From Microaerobacter geothermalis (GTDB taxonomy: Bacteria; Bacillota; Bacilli; DSM-22679), in assembly GCF_021608135.1 (NCBI RefSeq), contig NZ_JAKIHL010000013.1, forward strand, positions 1-64,000: a stretch of DNA of 64,000 nucleotides. The letters run 5' to 3'. Shown here one piece after another: positions 16,428 through 25,102 of this stretch. Both the position numbers and the translations under genes were made by a program. The notes beneath the pieces were generated by a model. The model was not told the origin of the DNA and searched no databases. It saw only the letters and a program-made list of their open reading frames with translations. Every line of letters starts with the position of its first letter. Within the stretch, counting starts at the first letter, position 1.

Positions 16428-18593
16428 TTATTGTTCCTTTGGCGGAATCATAGTTAGACCTACTCTTCCCCTTTTTGTATCAATTTCCTTTACCCAAACT
16501 GTCACAATCTCTCCTACGGATACTGCATCCATTGGATGACGGACAAACTGACGACTTAATTGGGAAATATGAACAAGACCATCATTTTTTAAACCGATGT
16601 CCACAAAAGCCCCAAAATCCACAACATTTCTCACGGTTCCTTCCAGTTTCATACCAATGTATAAATCCTCCAATTTCAATACATCTGACAAAAGAAGAGG
16701 CTTCGGCAAATCATCCCTGGGGTCGCGTCCAGGTCTCTGCAGACTGTCCAAAATATCACGTAATGTCGGAGTACCCACTTTCAGTCGATCTGCCATTTCC
16801 TGAACATCAATTTGTGAACACTTTTTCTTTAACTCTTCCGTTCCCATTTGATCATAAGACAAATCCATGTATTGGAATAAGCGTTGAACGACATCATAAG
16901 ATTCAGGATGAACGGACGTTGCATCCAGCGGATGATTTCCTCCAATGATACGAAGGAAGCCAATGGCTTGTTCATAGGTTTTCGGACCTAACCTGGGAAC
17001 CTTTAATAAATCTTTCCTATCTTTATACCCACCAATCTCTTCACGATAGATAACAATCTGTTGAGCGACTGATTTATTTAAACCGGATATGTATTGCAAA
17101 AGGGCAACAGAGGCTGTATTCACATCCACTCCCACCAAATTTACAGCCGATTCCACCACCTGAGTTAGACTGTGTGAAAGTTTGGATTGCGTCACATCAT
17201 GCTGATATTGACCAACTCCAATAGATTTGGGATCAATCTTCACTAACTCTGAAAGGGGATCCTGTAATCGCCGGGCGATAGAAATGGCACTTCTTTCTGC
17301 AACATCCAAATTCGGGAACTCTTCCCTCGCTAGCTCTGAAGCTGAATAAACACTGGCCCCTGCTTCATTCACAATGATAAAATGAATGGGTTGTTCTACC
17401 TTTTTTATCACATCAGCAACAAATTGCTCTGTTTCTCTGGAAGCGGTACCATTCCCAATGGCAATAATGTGTATTCCATAGGTATTTATCAACCGAAGAA
17501 TGACTTTTTCCGCCTCTTCCTTTTTGTTCTGGGGGGGTGTGGGGTAAATCACCCCAATATGTAATACTTTCCCAATCTCATCAACCACAGCCAATTTACA
17601 GCCTGTCCGATATGCCGGATCAATACCCAAAACCACCTTGCCCCGCACCGGTGGTTGCAAGAGCAAATTCCTCAAGTTTTCGGAAAATACAAGAATCGCT
17701 TGATGTTCCGCTTTTTCAGTTAATTGATTGCGCAACTCTCTTTCAATGGCTGGGGCAATCAATCTTTTGTAAGCATCTTTAATGGTTTCAGTCAACAAAT
17801 CGGCCACGATGGTCGGCTTACGTATCACCTGTTTCGTCAAATACTTGAAGATACGATCTTCATCTATTCGAATCGTTACCCGAAGAACTCCTTCCCTTTC
17901 ACCCCTGTTCATAGCCAGAATACGATGGGGAACGATATCCTTTACAGGCTCTTCATAGCTGTAGTACATCTCATAAATTCCTTCAGGGTCCAAGTCTTCT
18001 TTTTTCTTCTCTGCCTTAATTTTACCATAATGGTGGGTAGCTTCTCTGATCCATTGGCGGTAATCACTTTTTTCGGATATCCATTCGGCAATAATATCAC
18101 ACGCCCCCTGGACCGCATCCTCTGCTGAAGTCACCCCCAGTTCTTCATTTATGTATTGGTGAAATTGTTCTGATGGCACACCCTCCTGGGGAAGAGAAAT
18201 TAACCATTGTGCAAGGGGTTCCAGCCCCTTTTCTTTGGCAATGGTTGCTCTTGTTCTCCTCTTGGGCTTATAAGGAAGATAAATATCCTCCACTTCCTGA
18301 AGCTTTTTTGCTTCTGTAATTTTTTTGATCAGTGCTTCTGTTAATTTCCCCTGTTCATCAATGCTTTTGATAACCTCTTGTTTTCTTTGTTCCAAAGAAC
18401 GGAGATATTTCAACCGTTCTTGGATTTGACGAATGACAGTTTCATCCATTTCCCCGGTCATTTCTTTTCGATAACGTGCAATAAATGGAATGGTATTTCC
18501 TTCATCTAACAATTGTATAACTGCCTGTACCTTATTTTGGGGCTGGTTAAGCTCCTCGCCAATCCAACCGGCCAATTGCGTTTCCTGGTTCAT
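16428..18593 (-). CDS. tex: Tex-family RNA-binding transcription accessory protein
   Basis: A 721-aa Tex protein with the usual domain order: the N-terminal helical Tex domain ([34 protein letters not shown]), a YqgF/RuvC-like nuclease-fold domain ([17 protein letters not shown] near residue 325), helix-hairpin-helix repeats ([16 protein letters not shown]... [18 protein letters not shown]), and a C-terminal S1 RNA-binding domain ([27 protein letters not shown], around 650-715). Tex proteins bind nucleic acid and RNA polymerase and affect transcription fidelity or toxin expression in some bacteria. Equivalent to B. subtilis YdcI. It lies 49 bases downstream of the zinc-ribbon protein gene. 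Confidence 0.95.
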   Translation of the reverse strand: MNQETQLAGWIGEELNQPQNKVQAVIQLLDEGNTIPFIARYRKEMTGEMDETVIRQIQERLKYLRSLEQRKQEVIKSIDEQGKLTEALIKKITEAKKLQEVEDIYLPYKPKRRTRATIAKEKGLEPLAQWLISLPQEGVPSEQFHQYINEELGVTSAEDAVQGACDIIAEWISEKSDYRQWIREATHHYGKIKAEKKKEDLDPEGIYEMYYSYEEPVKDIVPHRILAMNRGEREGVLRVTIRIDEDRIFKYLTKQVIRKPTIVADLLTETIKDAYKRLIAPAIERELRNQLTEKAEHQAILVFSENLRNLLLQPPVRGKVVLGIDPAYRTGCKLAVVDEIGKVLHIGVIYPTPPQNKKEEAEKVILRLINTYGIHIIAIGNGTASRETEQFVADVIKKVEQPIHFIIVNEAGASVYSASELAREEFPNLDVAERSAISIARRLQDPLSELVKIDPKSIGVGQYQHDVTQSKLSHSLTQVVESAVNLVGVDVNTASVALLQYISGLNKSVAQQIVIYREEIGGYKDRKDLLKVPRLGPKTYEQAIGFLRIIGGNHPLDATSVHPESYDVVQRLFQYMDLSYDQMGTEELKKKCSQIDVQEMADRLKVGTPTLRDILDSLQRPGRDPRDDLPKPLLLSDVLKLEDLYIGMKLEGTVRNVVDFGAFVDIGLKNDGLVHISQLSRQFVRHPMDAVSVGEIVTVWVKEIDTKRGRVGLTMIPPKEQ

Positions 18594-18642
18594 ATACCCG
18601 CCTCCATTTATATCATAGAAAAGTACTGCCCTTTGACAGTAC

Positions 18643-19104
18643 TTATTGATGTTTCTTCTTTACAATCCGCTTTGTTTTTCCCGGTGAGACAGAACCCCCA
18701 CAATGGGGACATTTTAGCTTGGTGACGTCATAATCCAAGTCATCTATATAAAAATAAAAATCACATCCCACACAATTCAAACGTAAAATCCGATCAATGA
18801 CAATTGTTGCCGCTGGGCCTTCCTGTTCCGTATCAATGACCTCTACATGCATATTATGATATGAATCATCCTCAGAAATCATCTTTCCTTCTATCTCGTC
18901 TTCCGTACGCCAACCATGTCCAAGTATGTGATGCTCCAACTCACTCAAGGATGCATTAGACAACATGGAAACAGCAATTTTCATCAGTTGATCCGGTGTA
19001 AGGGAATCAAAGTCAATTTCTTTATTTTCCTCCTCCCAGTGGCTTCTCAACTGATTTTCAGTAAAAATATACTGCACCATCTTGTTAATCGCTACATTCC
19101 TCAT
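18643..19104 (-). CDS. Hypothetical protein with C-terminal zinc ribbon
   Basis: A 153-aa protein that I do not recognise. The N-terminal 70 residues are helical and acidic (NKMVQYIFTENQLRSHWEEE). Two pairs of cysteines near the C-terminus (CVGC around residue 110 and CPHC around 132), separated by an aromatic-rich segment YFYIDDLDYD, look like a rubredoxin-type zinc ribbon. The tail is basic (KTKRIVKKKHQ). AAGGAG lies 8 bases before ATG 19104; a GTG nine bases upstream overlaps that site. It follows rsbX in the sigma-B gene run by 37 bases and may be co-transcribed with it and tex. Its role is unknown. Confidence 0.75.
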   Translation of the reverse strand: MRNVAINKMVQYIFTENQLRSHWEEENKEIDFDSLTPDQLMKIAVSMLSNASLSELEHHILGHGWRTEDEIEGKMISEDDSYHNMHVEVIDTEQEGPAATIVIDRILRLNCVGCDFYFYIDDLDYDVTKLKCPHCGGSVSPGKTKRIVKKKHQ

Positions 19105-19141
19105 TCCATGCACTCCTTTTTTAATGATTCAGTTTATTTTA

Positions 19142-19744
19142 TCATATTGTGTATCGGGCAACAATGAGAGTCAGATCATCCTTTTCATTTATATTTTTGA
19201 TCAGTTCATAAATGAGTTCGGATACAGAATGTAAACAGCAGACCAGTTCTTTCCAACGGCTGGGCAAAACAAATCCATCAGAATACATCAATAAAGTATC
19301 TCCCCTCTCAAAGGTAAAAACATCTTCCCGTCCCATAACAGGGAGACCTGCCAAAAAACCGGGTGAAGGAATGCCATGCATGCACTGCGCATCATTTTTC
19401 AATATGATCAGTTGAACATTTCCAATTCCGCAAAAAGAGAGTTCCTCTTTCTGAGGGTCAATGCTGACCATGCTTAAAACCGCCCCCCTGGTCCCCTTAA
19501 GCTTCTCATTACAGTGGCCCAAGATATCTTTCGGCTTACCATCCCAATGCTTCCTTAAATGGGAAATCGTCAATACCGATGCTTTCCTGGCCATTTCCCC
19601 GCTTCCCAAACCATCAGCAATGGCAATCACGGTTCTTTCATTATATTCTCCTGCCAAAAAACTATCTCCACAACAGGGTCTCCCGTTTTTAGCCCTTTGG
19701 TAAATGCCAATTTGCAAATCTCTTAAGTTTTTCTCAATAATCAT
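19142..19744 (-). CDS. rsbX: Phosphoserine phosphatase RsbX
   Basis: A 200-aa PP2C-type phosphatase. Metal-binding motifs are CCGDSFLAGE near residue 25 and IAIADGLGSGEMA near 41, with MYSDGF and the late DDLTLIVARY. RsbX dephosphorylates RsbR and RsbS after stress, resetting the stressosome. It is the last gene of the sigma-B operon, 7 bases after sigB, so it is made in proportion to sigma-B and forms the feedback loop known from B. subtilis. Confidence 0.93.
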   Translation of the reverse strand: MIIEKNLRDLQIGIYQRAKNGRPCCGDSFLAGEYNERTVIAIADGLGSGEMARKASVLTISHLRKHWDGKPKDILGHCNEKLKGTRGAVLSMVSIDPQKEELSFCGIGNVQLIILKNDAQCMHGIPSPGFLAGLPVMGREDVFTFERGDTLLMYSDGFVLPSRWKELVCCLHSVSELIYELIKNINEKDDLTLIVARYTI

Positions 19745-19751
19745 AGGGGCT

Positions 19752-20528
19752 TCACTCCGATGATTTCACTTTAATAGCTGATTTTAATTTTTCCAAAGCT
19801 CTTCTCTGTAAACGTGATACATGCATCTGAGATATCCCCAGTCGATCACCGGCCTGCTTTTGACTTAAATTCTCAAAAAAAGTAAGATAAATAATCTCCT
19901 TTTCCCGTTGGGTTAAAACCTTAAAAGCTTTTGACAGCAACAACTGCTTATCAACGATTTCATATCCCTCTTCTTTTTGACCAATTAAATCCAAAAGGGT
20001 GATCGTCCCGCCCTCACCATCCGCTTCAATAGCACTATCAACAGATAGAGCTTGATAACTTTTTCCCATCTCCATCGCTTCCAATACCACTTCTTCAGAC
20101 AGGTTTAAATAAGAAGCAATCTCCTCTATACGCGGGGAATGTCCTAACTCTGTGGTTAAATCCTCCACTGCCCTTTTAATCTTGGGCCCTAACTCTTTAA
20201 TCCTTCTTGGAACGTGAACACTCCATGTTTTATCTCGGATATGCCTTTTGATTTCTCCAATGATGGTAGGAATGGCAAAGCTCTCAAAATTTTTCCCTAA
20301 AGAAGGGTCAAATCTATCAATTGCCGAAAGGAGACCAATCATCCCTACTTGATATAGGTCCTCTTTTAATTCTTTTCCTGAGGCGAATCGAAAGGCAATG
20401 TTATCCACCAAATCAGAATAATAGGTGACAATCCTGGTTTTTATTTCTTGGCTGGGGTGGCGATGGTAATTCTCAAGCAGCTGATGCAGTTCATTACCGC
20501 CTGGGACTGGTTGCGAATGAACAGACAT
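19752..20528 (-). CDS. sigB: General stress sigma factor SigB
   Basis: A sigma-70 family factor of the SigB/SigF type (258 aa) that directs RNA polymerase to general stress promoters. Region 2 is seen as DLYQVGMIGLLSAIDRFDPSLGKNFESFAIPTIIGEIKRHIRD (around 60-105), region 3 as the VPRRIKELGPKI stretch, and region 4 helix-turn-helix as LSQKQAGDRLGISQMHVSRLQRRALEKL near the C-terminus. ATG 20528 has AGGTGG six bases upstream; ATG 20543 has its AGGAGG too close. The start overlaps the rsbW end by 35 bases, giving translational coupling of factor and anti-factor. It is controlled by RsbW binding and by its own promoter at 21332. Confidence 0.95.
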   Translation of the reverse strand: MSVHSQPVPGGNELHQLLENYHRHPSQEIKTRIVTYYSDLVDNIAFRFASGKELKEDLYQVGMIGLLSAIDRFDPSLGKNFESFAIPTIIGEIKRHIRDKTWSVHVPRRIKELGPKIKRAVEDLTTELGHSPRIEEIASYLNLSEEVVLEAMEMGKSYQALSVDSAIEADGEGGTITLLDLIGQKEEGYEIVDKQLLLSKAFKVLTQREKEIIYLTFFENLSQKQAGDRLGISQMHVSRLQRRALEKLKSAIKVKSSE

Positions 20529-20976
20529 CACCTTCCACCTCATCCCTCCTGAGATACTTTCTCATTAAGACGATCACCCCGGTATCATGGAAAATTTCCA
20601 CTTCATCCATAAGGGTCTGTATCAGAAATAGTCCCAGACCGCCTTCTTTCAGCTGATCAATAGCTGTATCCGGGGATATGGGCCCCACCAATCCTTTCAC
20701 TTTCTCATAATCAAAGCTTTTTCCATGATCAATTACAGTGATTTCCAACTTCAGTTGATCTATGGCACACCCAACAATAATGGTTCCCCGTTCTGTTTCA
20801 TAAGCATGACTGACTGCATTGGTGCAGGCTTCTGCAACAGCAATTTTTATATCTTCAATATCATCGTAGGAAAACCCCATTCTACTCGCTATACCAGAAA
20901 TCATTAACCGAACAACCGCAATATATTCTGGCAATGCAGGAATTTTTAACTCTACAAAATCTGACGACTTACCCAT
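20494..20976 (-). CDS. rsbW: Anti-sigma-B factor, serine kinase RsbW
   Basis: A 160-aa GHKL-fold kinase that sequesters SigB and phosphorylates RsbV. Present are the N box IKIAVAEACTNAVSHAY (around 46-62), the ATP-lid motifs VIDHGKSFD and EGGLGLFLIQTLMDEV. ATG 20976 overlaps the rsbV stop by 8 bases; six more in-frame codons lie upstream without gain. The gene order rsbV-rsbW-sigB with overlapping ends is the standard partner-switch module. Confidence 0.95.
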   Translation of the reverse strand: MGKSSDFVELKIPALPEYIAVVRLMISGIASRMGFSYDDIEDIKIAVAEACTNAVSHAYETERGTIIVGCAIDQLKLEITVIDHGKSFDYEKVKGLVGPISPDTAIDQLKEGGLGLFLIQTLMDEVEIFHDTGVIVLMRKYLRRDEVEGDVCSFATSPRR

Positions 20977-21304
20977 TACCTTGCTCTCCCTCATCTTTAA
21001 TTTCCATAACCTCCGTTAAACCGGTGATAGAGAAAAGCCGCTTCAGCCTGGCATTTAAGTTGATTAATTGGAATCGAATCCCATGTTGTTTAGTATGCTT
21101 TAACGCACCAATTAGGACTCCCAAGCCTGTACTATCCATATAGTGAACATCTCCGAAGTCTAAAATGACGTGTGTTGCTTTCTCCTGATAACAGGATTCC
21201 AGGCCTTCTTTTAATTGTGTTGAAGTAAAAGCATCTATTTCCCCTGACATATAAAGGGTAATCCGATGATCATCCTTTACCTTTTTTAATGTTAGCTGCA
21301 CCAT
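20969..21304 (-). CDS. rsbV: Anti-anti-sigma factor RsbV
   Basis: A 111-aa STAS-domain protein. The regulatory phosphoserine lies in VHYMDSTGLGVLIGAL (Ser near residue 56), the residue RsbW phosphorylates and RsbU dephosphorylates. Unphosphorylated RsbV frees SigB by binding RsbW. ATG 21304 has GGAGG at 9 bases; a frame extension of 17 codons upstream would run through the sigma-B promoter and is rejected. The gene has its own promoter just upstream. Confidence 0.95.
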   Translation of the reverse strand: MVQLTLKKVKDDHRITLYMSGEIDAFTSTQLKEGLESCYQEKATHVILDFGDVHYMDSTGLGVLIGALKHTKQHGIRFQLINLNARLKRLFSITGLTEVMEIKDEGEQGNG

Positions 21305-21331
21305 TAGCTCCACCCTCCACTTTCCGTACTT

Positions 21332-21357
21332 ATTCCCCTTCTGACATGTGGTCAAAC
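21332..21357 (-). promoter_or_regulatory. Sigma-B promoter before rsbV
   Basis: On the minus strand GTTTGA (21357-21352), a 14-base spacer and GGGAAT (21337-21332) match the sigma-B consensus GTTTAA-N12-15-GGGWAT with one mismatch. The predicted transcript would begin about 20 bases before the rsbV ATG. This mirrors the internal autoregulatory promoter of the B. subtilis operon, so rsbV-rsbW-sigB-rsbX would be induced by SigB itself. Confidence 0.85.
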
Positions 21358-22362
21358 TTACACTGATCGTCCCATAACGATCAGTGTAAAATCATCCCTT
21401 AATTTATAGTCTGACAAATGAATCAATCTTCGGTAAATATTTTCAGCCATTTTTTGCATAGATGAATCCAATTCTTCCTTGAATATTGCGGCAAGTTGAC
21501 TTCTCTCCAGATAATCCCCGTTCCATTTTATGTCAAGAACTCCGTCAGTCATCAATAAAATCTTATCCCCAGGATGAAGCTGCAAAGCAAACTCTGGATA
21601 TTCCGTTTTCGGATCAACTCCGAGAACAAGCCCTTTGGTTTTCATGTCATAAAAAGAATCATCTTTCTGACAATAATAAAATCCCGGCTCATGTCCAGCT
21701 GATGCATAATGAAAGATGTACTGTTCCATATCGTAAACGCCATAAATCATCGTAATGAACATCCCAGGGTCCACGTTTTTGACGACCAATTCATTAAGCC
21801 TTTTTAATAATGCCCTTGGTTGAAATTGTCTTTCTTTCAGCCCATCAATCGCATATTTAATCATCGACATACTGAGTGCTGCAGGAACCCCTTTTCCTAC
21901 AATATCAGCAACGGCAACTCCCAAATGACGAGACCCATGATAAAGAAATTGGTAGAAATCACCGCTCATTTTCTGGGCAGGCTTGCTAATGACTCCAATA
22001 TCCAATCCCGGGATCACAGGAACCTCTTTTGGCAGAAGGGTCCTTTGCATTTGGGCGGCCCATTCGATTTGCATATTTAATTGCTGCTGATTATTTCGCA
22101 AACTTTGATGCTCCCGGTATGCCATTCCATATCCAACCATGACTTCAATAAGAAACGAAAAGGAATCAGATACCTTTTGAGGCAATTCCTCTTCAAAGGA
22201 CTTCATGGCTTCCAAGTGCATGTGAATGATTTCTTCAGGGGTGATTTGTTCATCCATCATCCATCTGCTTAGCTTTTGTCCCATATAAAGGTGATTTTCT
22301 TTTTTTCCATGAAGATAAGACAGAAGCAAGTCCCTATATTGATCCATTAATGACCACGCCAT
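21358..22362 (-). CDS. rsbU: RsbV-P phosphatase RsbU
   Basis: A 334-aa protein in two parts: an N-terminal helical RsbT-binding domain (about 1-85) and a C-terminal PP2C phosphatase with KMSGDFYQF (near 140), VADIVGKGVPAALSMS (near 166), LLMTDGVLDIKWNGD (near 280) and RDDFTLIVM. Bound RsbT activates it to dephosphorylate RsbV-P under physical stress. It lies 10 bases after rsbT. The sigma-B promoter straddles its stop codon. Confidence 0.95.
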   Translation of the reverse strand: MAWSLMDQYRDLLLSYLHGKKENHLYMGQKLSRWMMDEQITPEEIIHMHLEAMKSFEEELPQKVSDSFSFLIEVMVGYGMAYREHQSLRNNQQQLNMQIEWAAQMQRTLLPKEVPVIPGLDIGVISKPAQKMSGDFYQFLYHGSRHLGVAVADIVGKGVPAALSMSMIKYAIDGLKERQFQPRALLKRLNELVVKNVDPGMFITMIYGVYDMEQYIFHYASAGHEPGFYYCQKDDSFYDMKTKGLVLGVDPKTEYPEFALQLHPGDKILLMTDGVLDIKWNGDYLERSQLAAIFKEELDSSMQKMAENIYRRLIHLSDYKLRDDFTLIVMGRSV

Positions 22363-22372
22363 TTTTCTCCCC

Positions 22373-22774
22373 CTAACTTCGCCATTTCGTCACGGAAATT
22401 TTAGTTCCTTTTCCCCGTTCAGAATGAACAGAAATGGTATCCATTAAACGCTTTACACCGGGGAGTCCGGCACCTAATCCTCCTGATGTGGAGAACCCAT
22501 CCTCCATTGCCCTTTGAATATCATCTATTCCTGGCCCATTATCCACTGCATCAATCGTTAATCCTTGTCTACCATCCTCAGCAATCTGATAAATACAAAT
22601 GGTTCCTTTTCCCGCATAAAGATAAATGTTCCTGGCTAGCTCTGAAATCGTCGCCGCAATCCGAGCTTGATCCACCTCGCCAAATCCCATTTTTTTCGCT
22701 AAATCTCGCCCGATTTTCCGAGCAGAGACGATATCCATTTCCGATTCAATTTGGACACAAGATGTCATTTCCAT
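22373..22774 (-). CDS. rsbT: Stressosome switch kinase RsbT
   Basis: A 133-aa GHKL-fold serine/threonine kinase with N box ISELARNIYLYAGKG (around 45-60), VDNGPGIDDI and GGLGAGLPGVKRLMD. RsbT is held in the stressosome, phosphorylates RsbS and RsbR on stress, and then activates RsbU. Only 3 bases separate it from rsbS. Confidence 0.95.
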   Translation of the reverse strand: MEMTSCVQIESEMDIVSARKIGRDLAKKMGFGEVDQARIAATISELARNIYLYAGKGTICIYQIAEDGRQGLTIDAVDNGPGIDDIQRAMEDGFSTSGGLGAGLPGVKRLMDTISVHSERGKGTKISVTKWRS

Positions 22775-22777
22775 AGA

Positions 22778-23143
22778 TTATTCCTCCACGGATTGCTTTA
22801 ACTTCGCTAATCCCTGTTCCAAATTGAGTGCAGTTTTTATGTTATTCAAAGTAATTCCCAGTTCAACCAGGGTGATGGCAACGGGGGGTTGAATTCCGGT
22901 AAGTACGACATCAGAACCCATGAGCTTAGCCATGCTGACGATATCACTTAACACTCGGGCAATATAGCTGTCTATGCATTTGACGGATGTCAAATCAATG
23001 ACCACTCCCTTTGCTTCCGTCCGATGGATTTCCTTTAACAAATCTTCTTGGAATCTTAATGCCGAATCATCATCCAATTCAATTTGAATGGAAGCCAATA
23101 AATAATCCTTCATCCTTAGAATGGGCATACTCTTTTTTTCCAT
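22778..23143 (-). CDS. rsbS: Stressosome scaffold protein RsbS
   Basis: A 121-aa single STAS-domain protein of the stressosome core. The conserved phosphorylation site is the Ser in [15 protein letters not shown] (near residue 60). RsbS with RsbR captures RsbT; phosphorylation by RsbT releases it. It directly abuts the rsbR stop codon. Confidence 0.94.
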   Translation of the reverse strand: MEKKSMPILRMKDYLLASIQIELDDDSALRFQEDLLKEIHRTEAKGVVIDLTSVKCIDSYIARVLSDIVSMAKLMGSDVVLTGIQPPVAITLVELGITLNNIKTALNLEQGLAKLKQSVEE

Positions 23144-23974
23144 CTACTCTCGCCCCCTATCCACAATACTTTTTCCCGTCATTTGAAGGGCTAAAGTAAT
23201 TCCGTTCCTCAAAGAGCTACAGGTCATAAATTGCTGCAAGTTAATGCCTGAATGAATGATTGTCTGGGCAATTTCCGGCCGAATTCCCACCAAAATGGTC
23301 ATGGATCCTATCAAACGGGCAGCCTCTGCCGCCCTAATAATATGATGAGCCACCATCGCGTCCACCATGGGTACTCCTGTTATATCAATTAACACCACTT
23401 TGGTTTCATGTCGTATAATCCCATTCAGAAGATTTTCCATAATTTGCCTAGCTCGTTCTGTATCAATAGATCCAATTAATGGGAGAACACTGATTCCTTC
23501 AAAAACCGGGATCACCGGAGCAGATAATTCCCTTAAGGCAATCTGCTGTTGTTTTACGGTATGTTCCCATGAACCAATATATTCTTTCATCAGAAGATGG
23601 GTTATAGTCCCCACCCAATCATCCACTTCATTAAACGTTTTTAGGGTAAGAGAACAAGAATTATCATCTCCTTCATCAATGAGGCGGATAAATACTTTTT
23701 TGAATAAATGCAGCCCTTGTGTCAGGTAAATAATGGGCCAGCCAAGAATAATCTTTTTCTTCGCAAAATCTTTAATCAATATATTTCTCTCTTCTCCACT
23801 TGTTGAGAGGGCCTTAATGATTAAACGAACAAATTCTTCATTACTGTTGCCAAAGTCCTCATCGGATGTGTTTTGAAGCTGTAGTTCTCCCCGATGGATG
23901 GTCATCTGTTTATTCCACTCTGAAATAATTTGTTCGGTATTTTTTTTCACTAAGGATATCAGTTGAGTCTCCAT
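23144..23974 (-). CDS. rsbR: Stressosome sensor RsbR with altered phosphosites
   Basis: A 276-aa RsbR-type protein: N-terminal non-heme globin-like sensor (about 1-140) and C-terminal STAS domain (about 155-270). It forms the stressosome with RsbS and responds to environmental stress. In B. subtilis RsbRA the two RsbT targets are Thr171 (GTIDTERA) and Thr205 (VDTMVAHH). Here the matching positions read GSIDTERA, giving Ser169, and VDAMVAHH, giving Ala206, so the second phosphosite is lost. GGAGG lies 8 bases before the ATG. It is first in the operon; the promoter within 23975-24069 could not be assigned. Confidence 0.93.
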   Translation of the reverse strand: METQLISLVKKNTEQIISEWNKQMTIHRGELQLQNTSDEDFGNSNEEFVRLIIKALSTSGEERNILIKDFAKKKIILGWPIIYLTQGLHLFKKVFIRLIDEGDDNSCSLTLKTFNEVDDWVGTITHLLMKEYIGSWEHTVKQQQIALRELSAPVIPVFEGISVLPLIGSIDTERARQIMENLLNGIIRHETKVVLIDITGVPMVDAMVAHHIIRAAEAARLIGSMTILVGIRPEIAQTIIHSGINLQQFMTCSSLRNGITLALQMTGKSIVDRGRE

Positions 23975-24069
23975 CCATAATCCCTCCAGATCACAAATCT
24001 GAAATCAGACTTCCTCCAATCGTTCCTCTTCTATAATTTCTCTATTTTCTTTCTAATCTCCTGTCTATA

Positions 24070-24103
24070 TTACAACAAAATCGTGATCACGATTTTGTTG
24101 TAA
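24070..24103. repeat. 34-bp perfect palindrome between mazF and rsbR
   Basis: Each arm is 17 bases, the left reading TTACAACAAAATCGTGA, with no spacer. It lies just past the mazF terminator and before rsbR. It could extrude as a hairpin, act as an additional terminator, or bind a dimeric regulator. It is AT-rich and lacks a T-run, so simple termination is not obvious. Confidence 0.9.
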
Positions 24104-24107
24104 ATAA

Positions 24108-24132
24108 AAAAAGCCCTTACTTCTTTGTAAGG
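24108..24132 (-). terminator. Terminator of the mazEF transcript
   Basis: On the minus strand CCTTAC-aaagaa-GTAAGG (24132-24115) is followed by GGGC and seven T. It separates mazEF from the rsb operon. Confidence 0.85.
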
Positions 24133-24140
24133 ACGTCCGG

Positions 24141-24491
24141 TCAAAAATCAATAAGCCCCAGGCTGATTTGTAGGGCTTCATTCACTCTCATCATGATTTC
24201 ATCATCAAGATGTGTAATTTTGTCAGTCAACCTCTGTTTATCAATGGTTCGAATCTGTTCAAGCAAAACAACAGAATCCCGATCAAAACCATGGGCCTTC
24301 GCGTCGATTTCTACATGCGTGGGCAGTTTTGCCTTTTGAATCTGAGCTGTTATCGCTGCGACGATGACCGTGGGACTAAATCGGTTACCGATATCATTTT
24401 GGATCACTAATACTGGTCGTACTCCACCCTGCTCAGAACCAACTACAGGTGAAAGGTCCGCAAAGTATACATCGCCACGCTTAACTATCAA
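24141..24491 (-). CDS. mazF: mRNA interferase MazF/NdoA (EndoA) toxin
   Basis: A 116-aa member of the MazF/PemK family, nearly the same as Bacillus Endo[27 protein letters not shown] at the N-terminus, with the catalytic Arg in GGVRPVLV and Thr in VIVAAITAQ (about residue 48). EndoA cleaves RNA at UACAU in B. subtilis. It is paired with mazE, 3 bases away, and is followed by a terminator and the rsb operon, the order in B. subtilis (alr-ndoAI-ndoA-rsbR). Confidence 0.96.
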   Translation of the reverse strand: MIVKRGDVYFADLSPVVGSEQGGVRPVLVIQNDIGNRFSPTVIVAAITAQIQKAKLPTHVEIDAKAHGFDRDSVVLLEQIRTIDKQRLTDKITHLDDEIMMRVNEALQISLGLIDF

Positions 24492-24494
24492 GTG

Positions 24495-24773
24495 TTACAC
24501 CCCACTAACCAAGCGGGTTAACGTGCTCTCAGCCTCTTCCTCTGCCTGAAAAGCTTCAGATGCGATGTTTAGATTAATATTTGCCATCTCCATATAACCC
24601 TTTTGCATTGTTTCACGGATAAATTTTTTCTTTCTTTCCCGCAAATACATCTTCATCGCCTGTCGAATGAGTTCACTTCGATTTGATTTTTCCTTAGCTG
24701 CTAAACCATCAACCTCTTGAAGTAAGTTTTGCGGTAAGCTAATCATAATGCGTTTCGTGTTAATGTTTGACAC
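24495..24773 (-). CDS. mazE: Antitoxin MazE/NdoAI, ribbon-helix-helix
   Basis: A 92-aa ribbon-helix-helix antitoxin. The beta strand KRIMISLPQNLLQEV is followed by two helices ending in SNRSELIRQAMKMYLRERKKK, and the C-terminal part would occupy the toxin groove. It starts with GTG, with GGAGGT about 10 bases upstream. It precedes the toxin gene in the same operon and probably represses its own promoter in 24774-25102. Confidence 0.93.
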   Translation of the reverse strand: MSNINTKRIMISLPQNLLQEVDGLAAKEKSNRSELIRQAMKMYLRERKKKFIRETMQKGYMEMANINLNIASEAFQAEEEAESTLTRLVSGV

Positions 24774-25102
24774 CTACATTGACACCTCCAACACTTCTCC
24801 ATGCCACCAATCACAGAGTAAAAGAAACCAATGATTCTAATAACATTATGTCGGTTTATTTTTCAAATTATACTTTTTTAGCAGATAAGAAAGTATAACT
24901 TCACTGATACACATCACTGATACCATATTATTCGCCATTTTTAGCGAAATTCCTCCATTTCAGTCGAAGGAAAAAGTTAGCAATGTCAAAAATGCAGTTC
25001 TTTTTTACCTCTGTTGATTCTACCATGTCACTGGGACTCCTGCAACCATCATATATATCTTTTTCATGAAAAATACACCATCCTACCGGTTTACTGATCC
25101 TG
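24774..25102. promoter_or_regulatory. Non-coding gap between alr and mazE
   Basis: These 329 bases precede mazE on the minus strand. They contain an 8-bp inverted repeat TATACTTT (24869-24876) / AAAGTATA (24890-24897), which might be an operator or hairpin. A reading frame at 24928-25161 overlaps the alr end and has no ribosome site or family likeness, so no gene is called. Confidence 0.5.
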
